Below are positions 51,339-59,890 of a DNA stretch of 64,000 nucleotides, piece by piece (position 1 is the stretch's first letter; every line of letters begins with the position of its first letter). The position numbers were made by a program, and so were the translations under genes. Source of the DNA: Gemmatimonadaceae bacterium (GTDB lineage Bacteria; Gemmatimonadota; Gemmatimonadetes; Gemmatimonadales; Gemmatimonadaceae); NCBI GenBank assembly GCA_025928185.1, contig JAICKA010000006.1, positions 21,818 to 85,817 on the forward strand, read 5' to 3'. The notes under the pieces are model-generated. The model ran no database searches. It had not been told where the DNA came from and saw nothing but the letters and a program-made list of their open reading frames with translations.

Positions 51339-52310
51339 ATGCTCTCCGCGCGGTTCAAGCCGTGGCACGTCGCGCTCTTCCTTGGCAAGTACGCCTGGCT
51401 GACGACGCGCCGCCGGCCGGTGCTGGTCCACTTCGAGGTCACGCTGCGCTGCAACGCGCACTGTGGGTTCTGTGATTACTGGAAGACGAGCGCGGACGCG
51501 CGCTCGGCGGAGCTGAAGAGCTACGCCGACGCGGCGCGCTACTTCAATCCGATGCTCGTCACGTTTACCGGCGGCGAGCCCACTTTGCGGCGCGACCTCG
51601 AGGATCTCGTGTCCGAGGTCGATCGCGCGATTTCGCTCAAGTACATCACGCTCATCACGCACGGCGCGATGCTCACCGCGGAACGGGCGCGGTCGTTGTG
51701 GGACGCCGGCGTGAATCAGTTCAACATCTCGCTGGACTACCTCGACGAGCGCCACGATCGCGCGCGCGGCATTCCCGGCCTGTCGGCGCGCATTCTCGGG
51801 ACGATTCCGGCCATGCGCGCCGCGGGCATCGACAACATCCGGTTCAACACGGTGATCAAGAACGACAATCTGGATCAGATCGTGCCGATCGTCCGGCGAG
51901 CGGAGGAGCTTGGCGTCGGCGTGAACTTCAGCGTCTACACCGATGCCAAGAACGGGAATAAGGATTTCCTGATCGGCGGGGAAGAGCTTAGCGACCTCGA
52001 CACGGTCGTGAGCGAGCTGCTCGCCCACAAGCGCCGCCGCCGGGGCGTGATCACCAATTCGGATTATTATCTCGAGCAGATCCCGCGCTACGTGCGCGGC
52101 GAGCTGCGCGAGCCGTGCCGATCCGGCGTTCGCACGATCCACATCGACCCGGCCGGATACGTGAAGCGCTGCCCGGACTTTCCAACCGACTTCCATTGGC
52201 GCGATTACCGCAGCTACACGCCCGTCGATTGCAACGCGTGCTATTACGCATGCCGCGGCGAGGCCCAGGCGCCGCTCCGGCTGTCGCGCATTCGCGACGT
52301 GATGGCATGA
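51339..52310 (+). CDS. Radical SAM protein embedded in the hut operon
   Basis: The 323-residue protein has the radical SAM cluster motif Cys38-x3-Cys42-x2-Cys45 (CNAHCGFC), the glycine-rich SAM-binding TFTGGEPTLR, and a partial barrel. C-terminal cysteines 260, 278, 298, 301 and 305 (REPCRSG..., DCNACYYAC) resemble a SPASM/twitch-type auxiliary cluster. It starts four bases after hutU and its stop overlaps the hutI ATG, so it is read as part of the histidine-degradation operon. Known hut pathways contain no radical SAM step. The substrate is unknown; a peptide or sugar-modifying role is as possible as a link to histidine catabolism. Confidence 0.85.
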   Translation: MLSARFKPWHVALFLGKYAWLTTRRRPVLVHFEVTLRCNAHCGFCDYWKTSADARSAELKSYADAARYFNPMLVTFTGGEPTLRRDLEDLVSEVDRAISLKYITLITHGAMLTAERARSLWDAGVNQFNISLDYLDERHDRARGIPGLSARILGTIPAMRAAGIDNIRFNTVIKNDNLDQIVPIVRRAEELGVGVNFSVYTDAKNGNKDFLIGGEELSDLDTVVSELLAHKRRRRGVITNSDYYLEQIPRYVRGELREPCRSGVRTIHIDPAGYVKRCPDFPTDFHWRDYRSYTPVDCNACYYACRGEAQAPLRLSRIRDVMA

Positions 52311-53635
52311 GCGGACGAACGGCGGAGCGACGGACCGGTGGACCGGCGGAGCGGACGAGCGGCGGCACGGCCAGGCTCTTCGTGAACGCCGCACAGGTCG
52401 TGACGTGTGCCGGACCGCCACGCGCGAGGCGCGGATCCGAGATGAACGACGCCGGTGTTCGCACTGACGTCGGCGTGGCTGTGGTCGGCGACCGGATCGC
52501 GGAGGTCGACTCCGTGGCGGCTCTCCGTGAGCGATTCCCCGGCGCATCGGAGTTCGATTGTCGTGGCGGCGTGCTGACTCCCGGCCTCGTCGACTCCCAC
52601 ACGCATGGAATCTTCGGCAGGCCGAGGTACGAGGAGCAGGAGATGCGCGCCGCCGGCCTGGACTACATGGAAATCGCTCGTCGCGGCGGCGGCATCCATT
52701 CCTCTGTCCGCGATCTCCGCGCGCAGTCGGAGGACACGCTCATCGTGCTCGCGCGCGCGCGACTGCGCCGGTTGGCGTCGTTCGGCACCACGACGATCGA
52801 GCTCAAGTCGGGCTACGGGCTCACGCTGGAGGACGAGCTCAAGACGCTCCGCGTGATCGCCCGGCTGGCCGCCGAGCTGCCAATGCGCATCGTCCCGACG
52901 TTTCTCGGCGCCCACGAGATTCCGCTCGAGCATCGGGTGTCCGACGCCGCGCGGCGCGGGTATATCGAAACGCTCATTCACGAGATGATACCGGCGGTCG
53001 CGTCGCAGCGCCTGGCGACCTTCGCCGACGTGTTCTGCGAGCAGGGCGTGTACAGCCCCGAGGAGAGCCGAGCCATCCTCGATGCGGCACGCGACGCTGG
53101 AATGCTGCTCAAGCTGCACGCCGACGAGTTGGCGCCTTCTGGTGGCGCAGAGCTCGCCGCGTCGCTCGGCGCCACTTCGGCGGACCACCTGGCGGCCGTA
53201 TCGGACGAGGGAATCGACGCTCTGGCCTCCGCGCCAACGGTGGCCACGTTACTCCCGGGGACGATGCTCTTCCTAGGAAAGAGCCGGCACGCCCCCGCCC
53301 GCCGATTTATCGACGCCGGGGTGCCGGTGGCGTTGGCGAGCGACTTCAATCCCGGAACGTCGCCGACGCCAAACCTGCCGCTCGTCCTCATGTTGGGGGT
53401 GAGCCAGCTCAGGCTCAGCGTGGCAGAGGCAATGACCGCGGCGACGGTCAATGGCGCTGCCGCGCTCGCTCTTGCGGACCGGGTCGGACAGATCGCCCCG
53501 GGGTACTCGGCCGATCTGGCGTTGTTCGAGATTGCTGATGTTCGTGAGCTTCCGTACTGGTATGGCGATAATCGTTGTGTGGCGTCGTTTGTATGCGGCA
53601 AACCTTGTCACACGAGCAACTTAGACATAACTTAA
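52307..53635 (+). CDS. hutI: Imidazolonepropionase
   Basis: HutI hydrolyses imidazolone-5-propionate to formiminoglutamate. The 442-residue amidohydrolase shows GGVLTPGLVDSHTHGIFG with metal-binding histidines, the arginine/tyrosine substrate segment (GGGIHSSVRDLRAQSEDTL), TTTIELKSGYGL, TFLGAHEIPLEHR, KLHADELAPSGGAELAASLGATSADHLAAVSDEGIDAL and ALASDFNPGTSPTPNLPLVL. The ATG at 52307 overlaps the radical SAM stop but adds about 22 residues encoded by a GC-rich repeat. GTG at 52382 (VNAAQVVTC) would give the family N-terminus and is a real alternative. No hutG or hutF follows. Confidence 0.93.
   Translation: MSGRTAERRTGGPAERTSGGTARLFVNAAQVVTCAGPPRARRGSEMNDAGVRTDVGVAVVGDRIAEVDSVAALRERFPGASEFDCRGGVLTPGLVDSHTHGIFGRPRYEEQEMRAAGLDYMEIARRGGGIHSSVRDLRAQSEDTLIVLARARLRRLASFGTTTIELKSGYGLTLEDELKTLRVIARLAAELPMRIVPTFLGAHEIPLEHRVSDAARRGYIETLIHEMIPAVASQRLATFADVFCEQGVYSPEESRAILDAARDAGMLLKLHADELAPSGGAELAASLGATSADHLAAVSDEGIDALASAPTVATLLPGTMLFLGKSRHAPARRFIDAGVPVALASDFNPGTSPTPNLPLVLMLGVSQLRLSVAEAMTAATVNGAAALALADRVGQIAPGYSADLALFEIADVRELPYWYGDNRCVASFVCGKPCHTSNLDIT
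52311..52376 (+). repeat. GC-rich low-complexity repeat overlapping the hutI N-terminus
   Basis: The segment is built of GCGGACGA(A/G)C and GGCGGA-type units. A near-identical 16-base direct repeat sits at 52311-52326 and 52351-52366, and a doubled GGACCGG lies between them. It encodes an Arg/Gly/Thr/Ser-rich stretch (SGRTAERRTGG...) unlike any imidazolonepropionase core. It looks like an intergenic repeat that has been absorbed into the reading frame. Confidence 0.6.
53605..53633 (+). promoter_or_regulatory. Promoter before the large TPR gene, inside the hutI 3' end
   Basis: TTGTCA (53605-53610), a 17-base spacer and TAACTT (53628-53633) overlap the last codons of hutI and lie about 60 bases upstream of the TPR gene ATG. 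The elements resemble the tRNA-Leu and ppiD promoters (same -10), so the TPR gene probably starts a new transcription unit. Confidence 0.6.
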
Positions 53636-53696
53636 GCCTCCCATTCTCCGTGGTCCGAGCCGGAATTTTCTTCCCTCCCGCGGCCACCAGGCGCTG

Positions 53697-56273
53697 ATGT
53701 CCAACGTCGCAAAGCTGAAGAAGCAGGCTGCCGACCTCGAGCTCAAGAAGCAGTTCGACAAGGCGCTCGCTATCTACGTAAAGCTGCTCGATTCGTTTGA
53801 TCAGCACGCCGCCGAGCTCGACGTCGCGCTGTTCAACCGCGTTGGCGACCTCATGGTTCGCCAGGGCAATGTTGCCGACGCCGTCGAGTACTACGAGCAG
53901 GCCGTCGACCGGTATACGGACACTGGCTTCTTCAACAACGCCATCGCGCTCTGCAACAAGATTCTGCGCGCCTCGCCCGGGCGCGCATCGGTTTACTACA
54001 AGCTCGGCAAGATCAGCGCGCAAAAGGGCTTCATCACCGACGCCAAGGTCAACTTCCTCGAATACGCGGACCGGATGCAGAAGTCCGGCAAGATCGACGA
54101 AGCATTCCGCGCGCTGAAGGAGTTCGCCGATCTCTGCCCGGATCAAGACGACATCCGGCTGATGCTCGCCGACCAGCTCACCAAGCTCGATCGCAAGGAT
54201 GAAGCGATCGAGCAGCTTCAGATGCTGTACGAGCGGTATGATGGCGAGGGCAGAGCGACGGAAGCGATGGCGACGGCGGAGCGAATGCGCTCCATCGATC
54301 CGACGGTGGAACCGCGTTCGGCCGACACGAGTCGGAAGACCAGCTCCAGCGATCTGATCTTCCTCGACCTCGACGCGCCACCGTCGCGGGCAACACCGGC
54401 GCCGCCAAATCGCTCGGGCGCTGCCCCCTTGGTCGGACGTTCGGTCGCGCCGCCAGCGGCAGCACCAGCGGCTCCAGCCCAGCGGCCCGCCCCGCCGGCT
54501 CCGCCGCGGCCCGCTGCGCCGGCTTCGCCGCCCAAGTCGCGCGCCGACGAGCCTAGCCCGAAACCGGCCGACGAGTTGCCGATCGAGCCGGCGCAGGCGG
54601 ACGCGCTCGATGCCGCGATTTCCGGCATCACGCGCATCGGCGATGATGCCCGCGACGACATCGACGTGACGAATACGCCGTCTGCGTCGCTGCTCGGTCT
54701 CGAGTCAACGCACCTGGGCGGCGACGAGGCATCCGGAAACGTTGCCGGTGGTTCGATTCTCGACGTCGAGCCGACGAGTTTCGGCTCGCTCGATGACACC
54801 GTTCTCGATGCACCTTTGGCCGAAACAGAGTCCGCTGAATCGACCGAGGCAGCGGACGAACCGCTGGTTATCGATTGGGACATCTCACCGTCACCTGAGC
54901 CGGAAGTTGGACGGGCCGAAGAAAGTGACTCCTTCAGCGGGGACGACGGTCCGGCGCTCATCGAGCTCGAGCTGCCGGCACCGCCCGCTCGCCCGGCGGC
55001 GCCAAGCAGTGTGCCGAAGCCAGCCGCGCCGAAGGCCGCCGCGCCGCCGTCGAACAAAGCCGGCGCGGCGAGCAACGAGGTCGGTGGCTTCGACTTGATC
55101 GAGCTCGAACCGGAGCTCGCGGCGCAAGAGGAGCCGGAGGAGGTGGAGGAGGAAGAAGCGCCGCAGCCCGTCGCGCCGCCCAAGCCGCCGCGCCGAAGCT
55201 CCGTTGGCGTGCCGACGCCGTCGATCGCTCGTCGCGCGACCGTGGTCGCGGAGCGTTCCGTCGAGTTGCTGCGCGCCGGCGTCGTCGCCGAGCCGGAGCG
55301 GTGGGCGCTCCGGCGCGAGTTGGGCGAGGCGATGCTCGAAGCTGGCGACCGCGCCGGTGGTATTCGAGAACTCGAAACGGCCATGGCCGGGTCCGAGAGC
55401 GCCGGCGACCTGGATCTCGCTTCGGGACTCGCCGAGGAGATCGCGCGACTCGAGCCGGATCAGCCGCAGCACCATCGCAAGCGCGTCGAGTACGCCTTCC
55501 GGACGAATGACAGGGGAAGATTGATCGAGGCGTATCTCGATCTCGCGGACGCACTGCTGCGCGGCGATCAACCGGACAAGGCGCGGACGATCTATCAGCG
55601 TGTCGTCGAGCTGGCTCCCGACGAGATCCGGGCGCAAACTGCGCTGGAGGCGCTCACAGGCACCGAGCCGGAGGCGCCGCCCGCTCAGGCGCGCGCGCCG
55701 CACGGCAAGCCTGGCCGCGTCGCACCGGCTGTCGCTGCATCGCAGGATGCCGATTTCGTCAATCTCGGCGATCTGCTTCGCGATGATACCGCCAAGGACA
55801 CGCGGATGATCGTGGCGGAACAGGAGCCGACGGGCGACGAGGAAGCGGACTTCGCCGACATGCTCCGCAAATTCAAGCAGGGAATCGCCGAAAACGTCGA
55901 CGCCGAGGATTATCAGAGCCACTACGACCTCGCGATTGCCTACAAGGAGATGGGTCTCCTCGACGAAGCGATTTCGGAATTCCAGAAGGCGCTGGCCAGC
56001 CCCACGAATCGGCTGCCGACGTACGAGGCACTTGGGCAGTGCTTCGTCGAGAAGGGCCAGTTCAAGCTGGCCGCGTCCATCCTCACGCGCGCGCTGTCCG
56101 AACGGGCAGCCGAAGATCAGTTTGTCGGCGTTCTCTACCTGCTCGGCCGTGCGGCCGAAGCCTGCAACGAGCTGGACGACGCATTGGGTTATTATCACCG
56201 TGTGCTCGTCGTCGACATTCAATTCCGCGACATCGTCGAACGGATCGCCCAGCTCGAACAGGCACCCCGATGA
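53697..56273 (+). CDS. Large TPR protein with long disordered linker
   Basis: The 858-residue protein has no signal peptide and is presumably cytoplasmic. TPR-like helical repeats fill residues about 5-200 (KKQFDKALAIYVKLLD, ALFNRVGDLMVRQGNVADAVEYYEQAVDRY...). A Pro/Ala/Glu-rich linker (about 205-510) follows, then a second TPR block to the end (AYKEMGLLDEAISEFQKALASP...). The linker holds short acidic-hydrophobic motifs that recur: SSDLIFLDLDAP, PLVIDWDISPSP, ALIELELPAPP and FDLIELEPEL; another (FVNLGDLLRDD) follows within the second block. These look like docking motifs. Partners are unknown. The stop overlaps the polyprenyl synthase ATG. Confidence 0.85.
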   Translation: MSNVAKLKKQAADLELKKQFDKALAIYVKLLDSFDQHAAELDVALFNRVGDLMVRQGNVADAVEYYEQAVDRYTDTGFFNNAIALCNKILRASPGRASVYYKLGKISAQKGFITDAKVNFLEYADRMQKSGKIDEAFRALKEFADLCPDQDDIRLMLADQLTKLDRKDEAIEQLQMLYERYDGEGRATEAMATAERMRSIDPTVEPRSADTSRKTSSSDLIFLDLDAPPSRATPAPPNRSGAAPLVGRSVAPPAAAPAAPAQRPAPPAPPRPAAPASPPKSRADEPSPKPADELPIEPAQADALDAAISGITRIGDDARDDIDVTNTPSASLLGLESTHLGGDEASGNVAGGSILDVEPTSFGSLDDTVLDAPLAETESAESTEAADEPLVIDWDISPSPEPEVGRAEESDSFSGDDGPALIELELPAPPARPAAPSSVPKPAAPKAAAPPSNKAGAASNEVGGFDLIELEPELAAQEEPEEVEEEEAPQPVAPPKPPRRSSVGVPTPSIARRATVVAERSVELLRAGVVAEPERWALRRELGEAMLEAGDRAGGIRELETAMAGSESAGDLDLASGLAEEIARLEPDQPQHHRKRVEYAFRTNDRGRLIEAYLDLADALLRGDQPDKARTIYQRVVELAPDEIRAQTALEALTGTEPEAPPAQARAPHGKPGRVAPAVAASQDADFVNLGDLLRDDTAKDTRMIVAEQEPTGDEEADFADMLRKFKQGIAENVDAEDYQSHYDLAIAYKEMGLLDEAISEFQKALASPTNRLPTYEALGQCFVEKGQFKLAASILTRALSERAAEDQFVGVLYLLGRAAEACNELDDALGYYHRVLVVDIQFRDIVERIAQLEQAPR

Positions 56274-57277
56274 ACGGCATCGTCGCGCGTGCGCGAGTGC
56301 CGGCCAGCGGTGCGCTCCGCGACATCCAGGCGCCCGTTCGCGAACGACTCGAGCGAACGGTCGACGAGATGCGTCGCATCGTCACCGACGATCTCCCGCT
56401 GATCCGCGATGTCAGCGCGCATCTGCTGCAAATGCGGGGCAAGATGTTTCGGCCCACGCTCACGCTGTTGTCGAGCGCCGTCACCGGAACACCGGACGCG
56501 CGCGCCGTGCCGCTCGCGGCGGTCGTGGAGTTGATGCATCTCGCCACGTTGGTTCACGATGATTCCGTCGATCACTCCGTGCTGCGCCGCGGGTTGCCGA
56601 CCGTGAACTCGCTCTTCAGTCACCAGGTGTCGGTGATCATGGGCGATTTCCTGTACTCGCGCGCCCTCATCGCGCTCGTGGCGATGAACGACCTGCCGAT
56701 CATCAAGATCATCACCGACGTGGCGAACGAGCTCTCGATCGGCGAGATGCGGCAACTCGGCGCGGTGGACGCGCTCCAGTTCAGCGAAGCCGAGTACCTC
56801 GAGCTGATTCGCGCCAAGACGGCCTCGCTGCTGGCGGGTGCCTGCGAGAGTGGCGCGCTCTGCGGTGCGCCGGCCTTCCGCGACTCGCTCGCGTACTACG
56901 GCGACCGGCTCGGCATGGCCTTCCAGATCGCGGACGACATCCTCGACTACACCTCGGATCAGTCGGTGACCGGCAAGCCGAGCGGTCTCGATCTGCGTGA
57001 GCACAAGGTGACGCTGCCGCTCATCGCGGCACTGCCCAGGATGACGGGTGCCGCCCGCACCCGTGTGAACGAGCTGTTCGGGACGGAGAATCCGGATCCG
57101 CTGCTCGTCGACGATGTGATCGGGATCGTAGCGGATACAGGGGGGATCGAGTATGCTCGGGCACGAGGGGAAGCCTTTGCGCATGACGCCGAGCAGGCGT
57201 TGCGCGTCCTTCCCGAAAGCCCGGTCCGTGTTGCCCTCACGGACGCCATCGCCTACGTCATGGACAGGCGGTCCTGA
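56270..57277 (+). CDS. Polyprenyl (all-trans) diphosphate synthase
   Basis: The 335-residue prenyltransferase condenses isopentenyl diphosphate onto an allylic primer. The two aspartate-rich motifs are Asp97-Asp98-x2-Asp101 (HDDSVDHSVLRRG) and Asp222-Asp223-x2-Asp226 (IADDILDYT), with GKMFRPTL upstream and GKPSGLDLREHKVTLPLI downstream. The length and HDDxVD wording fit long-chain enzymes (octaprenyl/heptaprenyl type, IspB/HepT) supplying quinone side chains. Exact chain length cannot be read from the sequence. Confidence 0.92.
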   Translation: MNGIVARARVPASGALRDIQAPVRERLERTVDEMRRIVTDDLPLIRDVSAHLLQMRGKMFRPTLTLLSSAVTGTPDARAVPLAAVVELMHLATLVHDDSVDHSVLRRGLPTVNSLFSHQVSVIMGDFLYSRALIALVAMNDLPIIKIITDVANELSIGEMRQLGAVDALQFSEAEYLELIRAKTASLLAGACESGALCGAPAFRDSLAYYGDRLGMAFQIADDILDYTSDQSVTGKPSGLDLREHKVTLPLIAALPRMTGAARTRVNELFGTENPDPLLVDDVIGIVADTGGIEYARARGEAFAHDAEQALRVLPESPVRVALTDAIAYVMDRRS

Positions 57278-57559
57278 ATGCCACCACGTGGATCTTCCAA
57301 GCACCGGCCGGGGTTTCACGCCCTGGTTCTCGCCATCGGCTTCATCGTCGGCGGCGCCGTGCAACAGCTCGCTCGACTGTTCTTCCCGGGCGGAGCTGCC
57401 AAACAATTTCTGACCGCGGGCGTCACACCATCGATTGGGCCTTTACCGATCGATCTCGTCCTGATCAAGTTTGTGCTGGGGCCCATCGCACTCGACGTGT
57501 CGCTGCTGAGTCTCGTCGGCGTGCTCGTGGCCTACCTCATTGCTCGTTCGCTTTTCTAG
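57278..57559 (+). CDS. DUF4321-like small membrane protein
   Basis: This 93-residue protein has a basic N-terminus, one helix at about 14-34 (FHALVLAIGFIVGGAVQQLARLF) and another at the C-terminus (SLLSLVGVLVAYLIARSLF). Between them is a short TPSIGPLPIDLVLIKFVLGPIAL segment. The pattern matches DUF4321 proteins, which have no known function. It starts immediately after the polyprenyl synthase stop and precedes tatA by nine bases, so a role near the Tat or envelope machinery is possible but unproven. Confidence 0.7.
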   Translation: MPPRGSSKHRPGFHALVLAIGFIVGGAVQQLARLFFPGGAAKQFLTAGVTPSIGPLPIDLVLIKFVLGPIALDVSLLSLVGVLVAYLIARSLF

Positions 57560-57568
57560 GAGATCACC

Positions 57569-57841
57569 ATGGGTATCGGGAATCTGGGCTTCGGGGAGCT
57601 GATGATCATTCTGGTCATCGTGCTCGTGCTGTTTGGCGCCAAGCGGGTGCCGGAGATCGGGGCGTCCATCGGGAAGGGCATTCGTGAATTCAAGAAAGCG
57701 ACGAGCGATGTCGATCGTGACGTGCGCGGCGCCTTGAGCGACACGCCGCGGACGGCGGACCGGCTGCCTCCGGGCGAGTCGATCCCGACGCGGGCGGACG
57801 AGGCGGAGCCGGCGCGCCCGGAGCCGAAGCGCCTGCTGTAG
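57569..57841 (+). CDS. tatA: Sec-independent translocase subunit TatA
   Basis: TatA oligomerises to form the Tat pore. The 90-residue product has the canonical layout: one helix (GFGELMIILVIVLVLFGAKRVPEIG), the FGxxKxPEIG hinge, the amphipathic helix (ASIGKGIREFKKA), and a charged, disordered tail. A TAGGAGA ribosome-binding site precedes the ATG. It is followed by a bidirectional terminator, and tatC lies 12 kb upstream. Confidence 0.96.
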   Translation: MGIGNLGFGELMIILVIVLVLFGAKRVPEIGASIGKGIREFKKATSDVDRDVRGALSDTPRTADRLPPGESIPTRADEAEPARPEPKRLL

Positions 57842-57872
57842 TCGATCAGCAAACTCGCATGATGGAATGCAC

Positions 57873-57903
57873 AATGGGCGGGCCACCGAGTGGCCCGCCC
57901 ATT
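57873..57903. terminator. Bidirectional terminator between convergent tatA and foldase genes
   Basis: AATGGGCGGGCCAC (57873-57886) is a perfect 14-bp complement of 57890-57903 across a three-base CGA loop. It lies between convergent genes, 31 bases after tatA and 22 bases after the minus-strand foldase stop. The T-tract is short on either side (TTTGTG on +), but the very stable stem fits termination in both directions. Confidence 0.8.
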
Positions 57904-57925
57904 TGTGTCGGAGCGCCGGTGTGCC

Positions 57926-59755
57926 CTACGCTTCGGCGTGGCGCGTCGCGGCGTTGATCTGCTTGCGCCGGTCGTCGATCTTGGCCGCGCTGCGCATGTC
58001 CTCCAGGAAATTCTGAACCTTCTGCTGGCGGAGCTGCTGCAGCCGGGCGGTCCGCTGCTGCGCCTTCTGCGCCAGCCAGGCCGAGCTGTCTGCGAGCACG
58101 CGCCGATCGACGCGCTCGACGTAGACGCCGGCGTCGGTCTTGATCGGGGCGCTCACCGCACCCACCGGCAGGGCGAACGCGGCGCCAATCGGCTCGGTGA
58201 ACTGGCCGAGGCCCGGCACGAGCGAGGCGCGATTGAACATCGGCGAATGCTGCACCTGTTTGTGCGCCTGTTGCGCGGCGGCCTCCAGCGAGGTCCCCGC
58301 CGCCCGCTCCGCGAACTGCTGCGCGACCGCCACGAGCTTGTCGACCTGCCGCGCCGTGGTGAGGCGCTCGCGCACTTCGTTCTTGACGTCGTCGAACGAT
58401 GGCGTGCCGCCCTGGTGCAGCGTATCGAGGCGAGCGAGATAGTAGCCGTCGTCGTCCTGAAACAGCTCGCTCGTCTCGCCCACCGTCGCGCCGCCGAACG
58501 CCCAGGCACTGACGCTCGGGATGACCTGGCCATTCAAGACCGCGGGCTGATTCTCGATCGCGTCGACGTGGTGTTCGGGCAGCCCGAGCTCGCGCGCCGC
58601 CGAATCGATCTTCGCACCGTCCTCGCTCGAGGCGGCGAGCTTGGCGAGTTCGTCGGCCTCGCGATCCATCCGGGCCGATTCGGAATCACTCGGCTGAATC
58701 GGAATCAGAATGTGACGGAGCGAGAGCGTGTCGCCCTTGCGCTTGTCGACGCGAATCAGGTGGAAGCCGAACTGGGTGAGCACCGGCTGCGAGACCTCGC
58801 CGACCTTGAGCGCGTAGGCCGCGTTCTCGAACGCCGGTACGAAACGCCCGCGGCCTCCGGTGCCCAGATCGCCCCCATTCGCGCCGGACGCCGTGTCGGC
58901 GGACGCGGTTTTCGCGATGTCCTCGAACTTCGCGCCTTTCTCGATCTGATCGCGCAATGACAGCGCGCGCTGGCGCGCCGCCGCCGTATCCGCGGCCGTG
59001 ATGTGGCGCCGGATCATCACGACAGTCATCGCCGCCTGACCCGGGCCGCCGAACTCCGACTTGTGCTGATCGAAGTACGCGCGGAGGTCGTCGTCCGAAA
59101 TCGCTCCGGCGGCGACCGAATCGCTGCTCGGAGTGAACGCGACGAAACTCACTTGCGCGCTGTCGTGCTGGTCGCGCCACGACCGCCACAGCTCCGCGTC
59201 GGTCACGTACACGCCGGATGCAACCTGATCGAAGAGCTTTTCCCGCGGAATCTCCGACCGGTAATACTGCTCGAGGGAAACGAGCAGTCCGCCCTCGCGG
59301 GCTTCCGGGCTGGCCAGCAGGCGACGGTACTTGTCGGCGTCAAACTGGCCGTCGGTCTGCAACTCCGGCGCGCTCGTGATCCAGGGCGGCGGGGCGTACT
59401 GGGCGAATTCACGCAGTTCGTCGTCGGTCACGCCGATGCCGCGGCGGGCGTACTCCTGCTGGAGCAGGATATCGGTGACCATCTGGTCGAACACGTCGTT
59501 TTCAATACGACGGTTGTCGTCTTGCGACAGTGAGCGGCCGTCTCGCTGCTGCTCGGACTGGGTCTCGTTCTGGACGCGGTTCAGATAGGTCTGATACGGA
59601 ATCTCATGGCCGTTGACGACTGCCACGGCCGTTGAGGGCGTAACAGGGCTTCGGCCAATGAGCCCTGACGTTTCATACAGGAGAAAGCCGCCGACGAACG
59701 CGAGGGCAACGAGCACCCAGACGTATTTCGCCAGGCTCCGCATCTGTGACAACAC
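57926..59755 (-). CDS. PpiD/SurA-type peptidylprolyl isomerase, membrane anchored
   Basis: The 609-residue foldase starts at GTG (59753-59755) behind GGAG, giving MLSQMRSLAKYVWVLVALAFVGGFLLYE, an N-terminal membrane anchor as in PpiD. SurA_N-like sequence (VNGHEIPYQTYLNRVQNE...) follows, then a parvulin domain at about 290-390 (GGDLGTGGRGRFVPAFENAAYALKVGEVSQPVLTQFGFHLIRVDK), and a second, degenerate parvulin-like region and basic tail. It would assist folding of outer-membrane proteins in the periplasm. A longer reading frame to 59896 exists but puts about 45 extra residues before the anchor and runs through the promoter. Confidence 0.88.
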   Translation of the reverse strand: MLSQMRSLAKYVWVLVALAFVGGFLLYETSGLIGRSPVTPSTAVAVVNGHEIPYQTYLNRVQNETQSEQQRDGRSLSQDDNRRIENDVFDQMVTDILLQQEYARRGIGVTDDELREFAQYAPPPWITSAPELQTDGQFDADKYRRLLASPEAREGGLLVSLEQYYRSEIPREKLFDQVASGVYVTDAELWRSWRDQHDSAQVSFVAFTPSSDSVAAGAISDDDLRAYFDQHKSEFGGPGQAAMTVVMIRRHITAADTAAARQRALSLRDQIEKGAKFEDIAKTASADTASGANGGDLGTGGRGRFVPAFENAAYALKVGEVSQPVLTQFGFHLIRVDKRKGDTLSLRHILIPIQPSDSESARMDREADELAKLAASSEDGAKIDSAARELGLPEHHVDAIENQPAVLNGQVIPSVSAWAFGGATVGETSELFQDDDGYYLARLDTLHQGGTPSFDDVKNEVRERLTTARQVDKLVAVAQQFAERAAGTSLEAAAQQAHKQVQHSPMFNRASLVPGLGQFTEPIGAAFALPVGAVSAPIKTDAGVYVERVDRRVLADSSAWLAQKAQQRTARLQQLRQQKVQNFLEDMRSAAKIDDRRKQINAATRHAEA

Positions 59756-59811
59756 AGTACGAAACTCCGGAGTGCGGAAGGAGAGGAAGGAACCAGCGGG
59801 ACAAGCTGGTG

Positions 59812-59841
59812 AAGTTAGAGGTTGAAGCGGGCTAAAATCAA
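59812..59841 (-). promoter_or_regulatory. Promoter of the PpiD/SurA-type gene
   Basis: On the minus strand TTGATT (59836-59841) and TAACTT (59812-59817) are separated by 18 bases, about 60 bases upstream of the GTG start. A small CCAGC/GCTGG hairpin (59792-59808) lies in the leader. Confidence 0.55.
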
Positions 59842-59860
59842 GTGAGGATGGGACTTCTGA

Positions 59861-59890
59861 TTGACTCCCCATGCTCGCGCGATGTATAAT
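59861..59890 (+). promoter_or_regulatory. Promoter of the second TPR gene
   Basis: TTGACT (59861-59866), an 18-base spacer and a perfect TATAAT (59885-59890) lie about 60 bases upstream of the ATG at 59950. It is back-to-back with the foldase promoter and is the best -10 match in the window. Confidence 0.8.

Noticed and set aside
52311..52376. Possible CRISPR-like or VNTR array
   Set aside because: Units are short, irregular and without unique spacers, and the block is under 70 bases.
57890..58960. Plus-strand frame opposite the foldase gene
   Set aside because: The minus-strand frame carries clear parvulin and membrane-anchor features; the plus frame has none and crosses the terminator.
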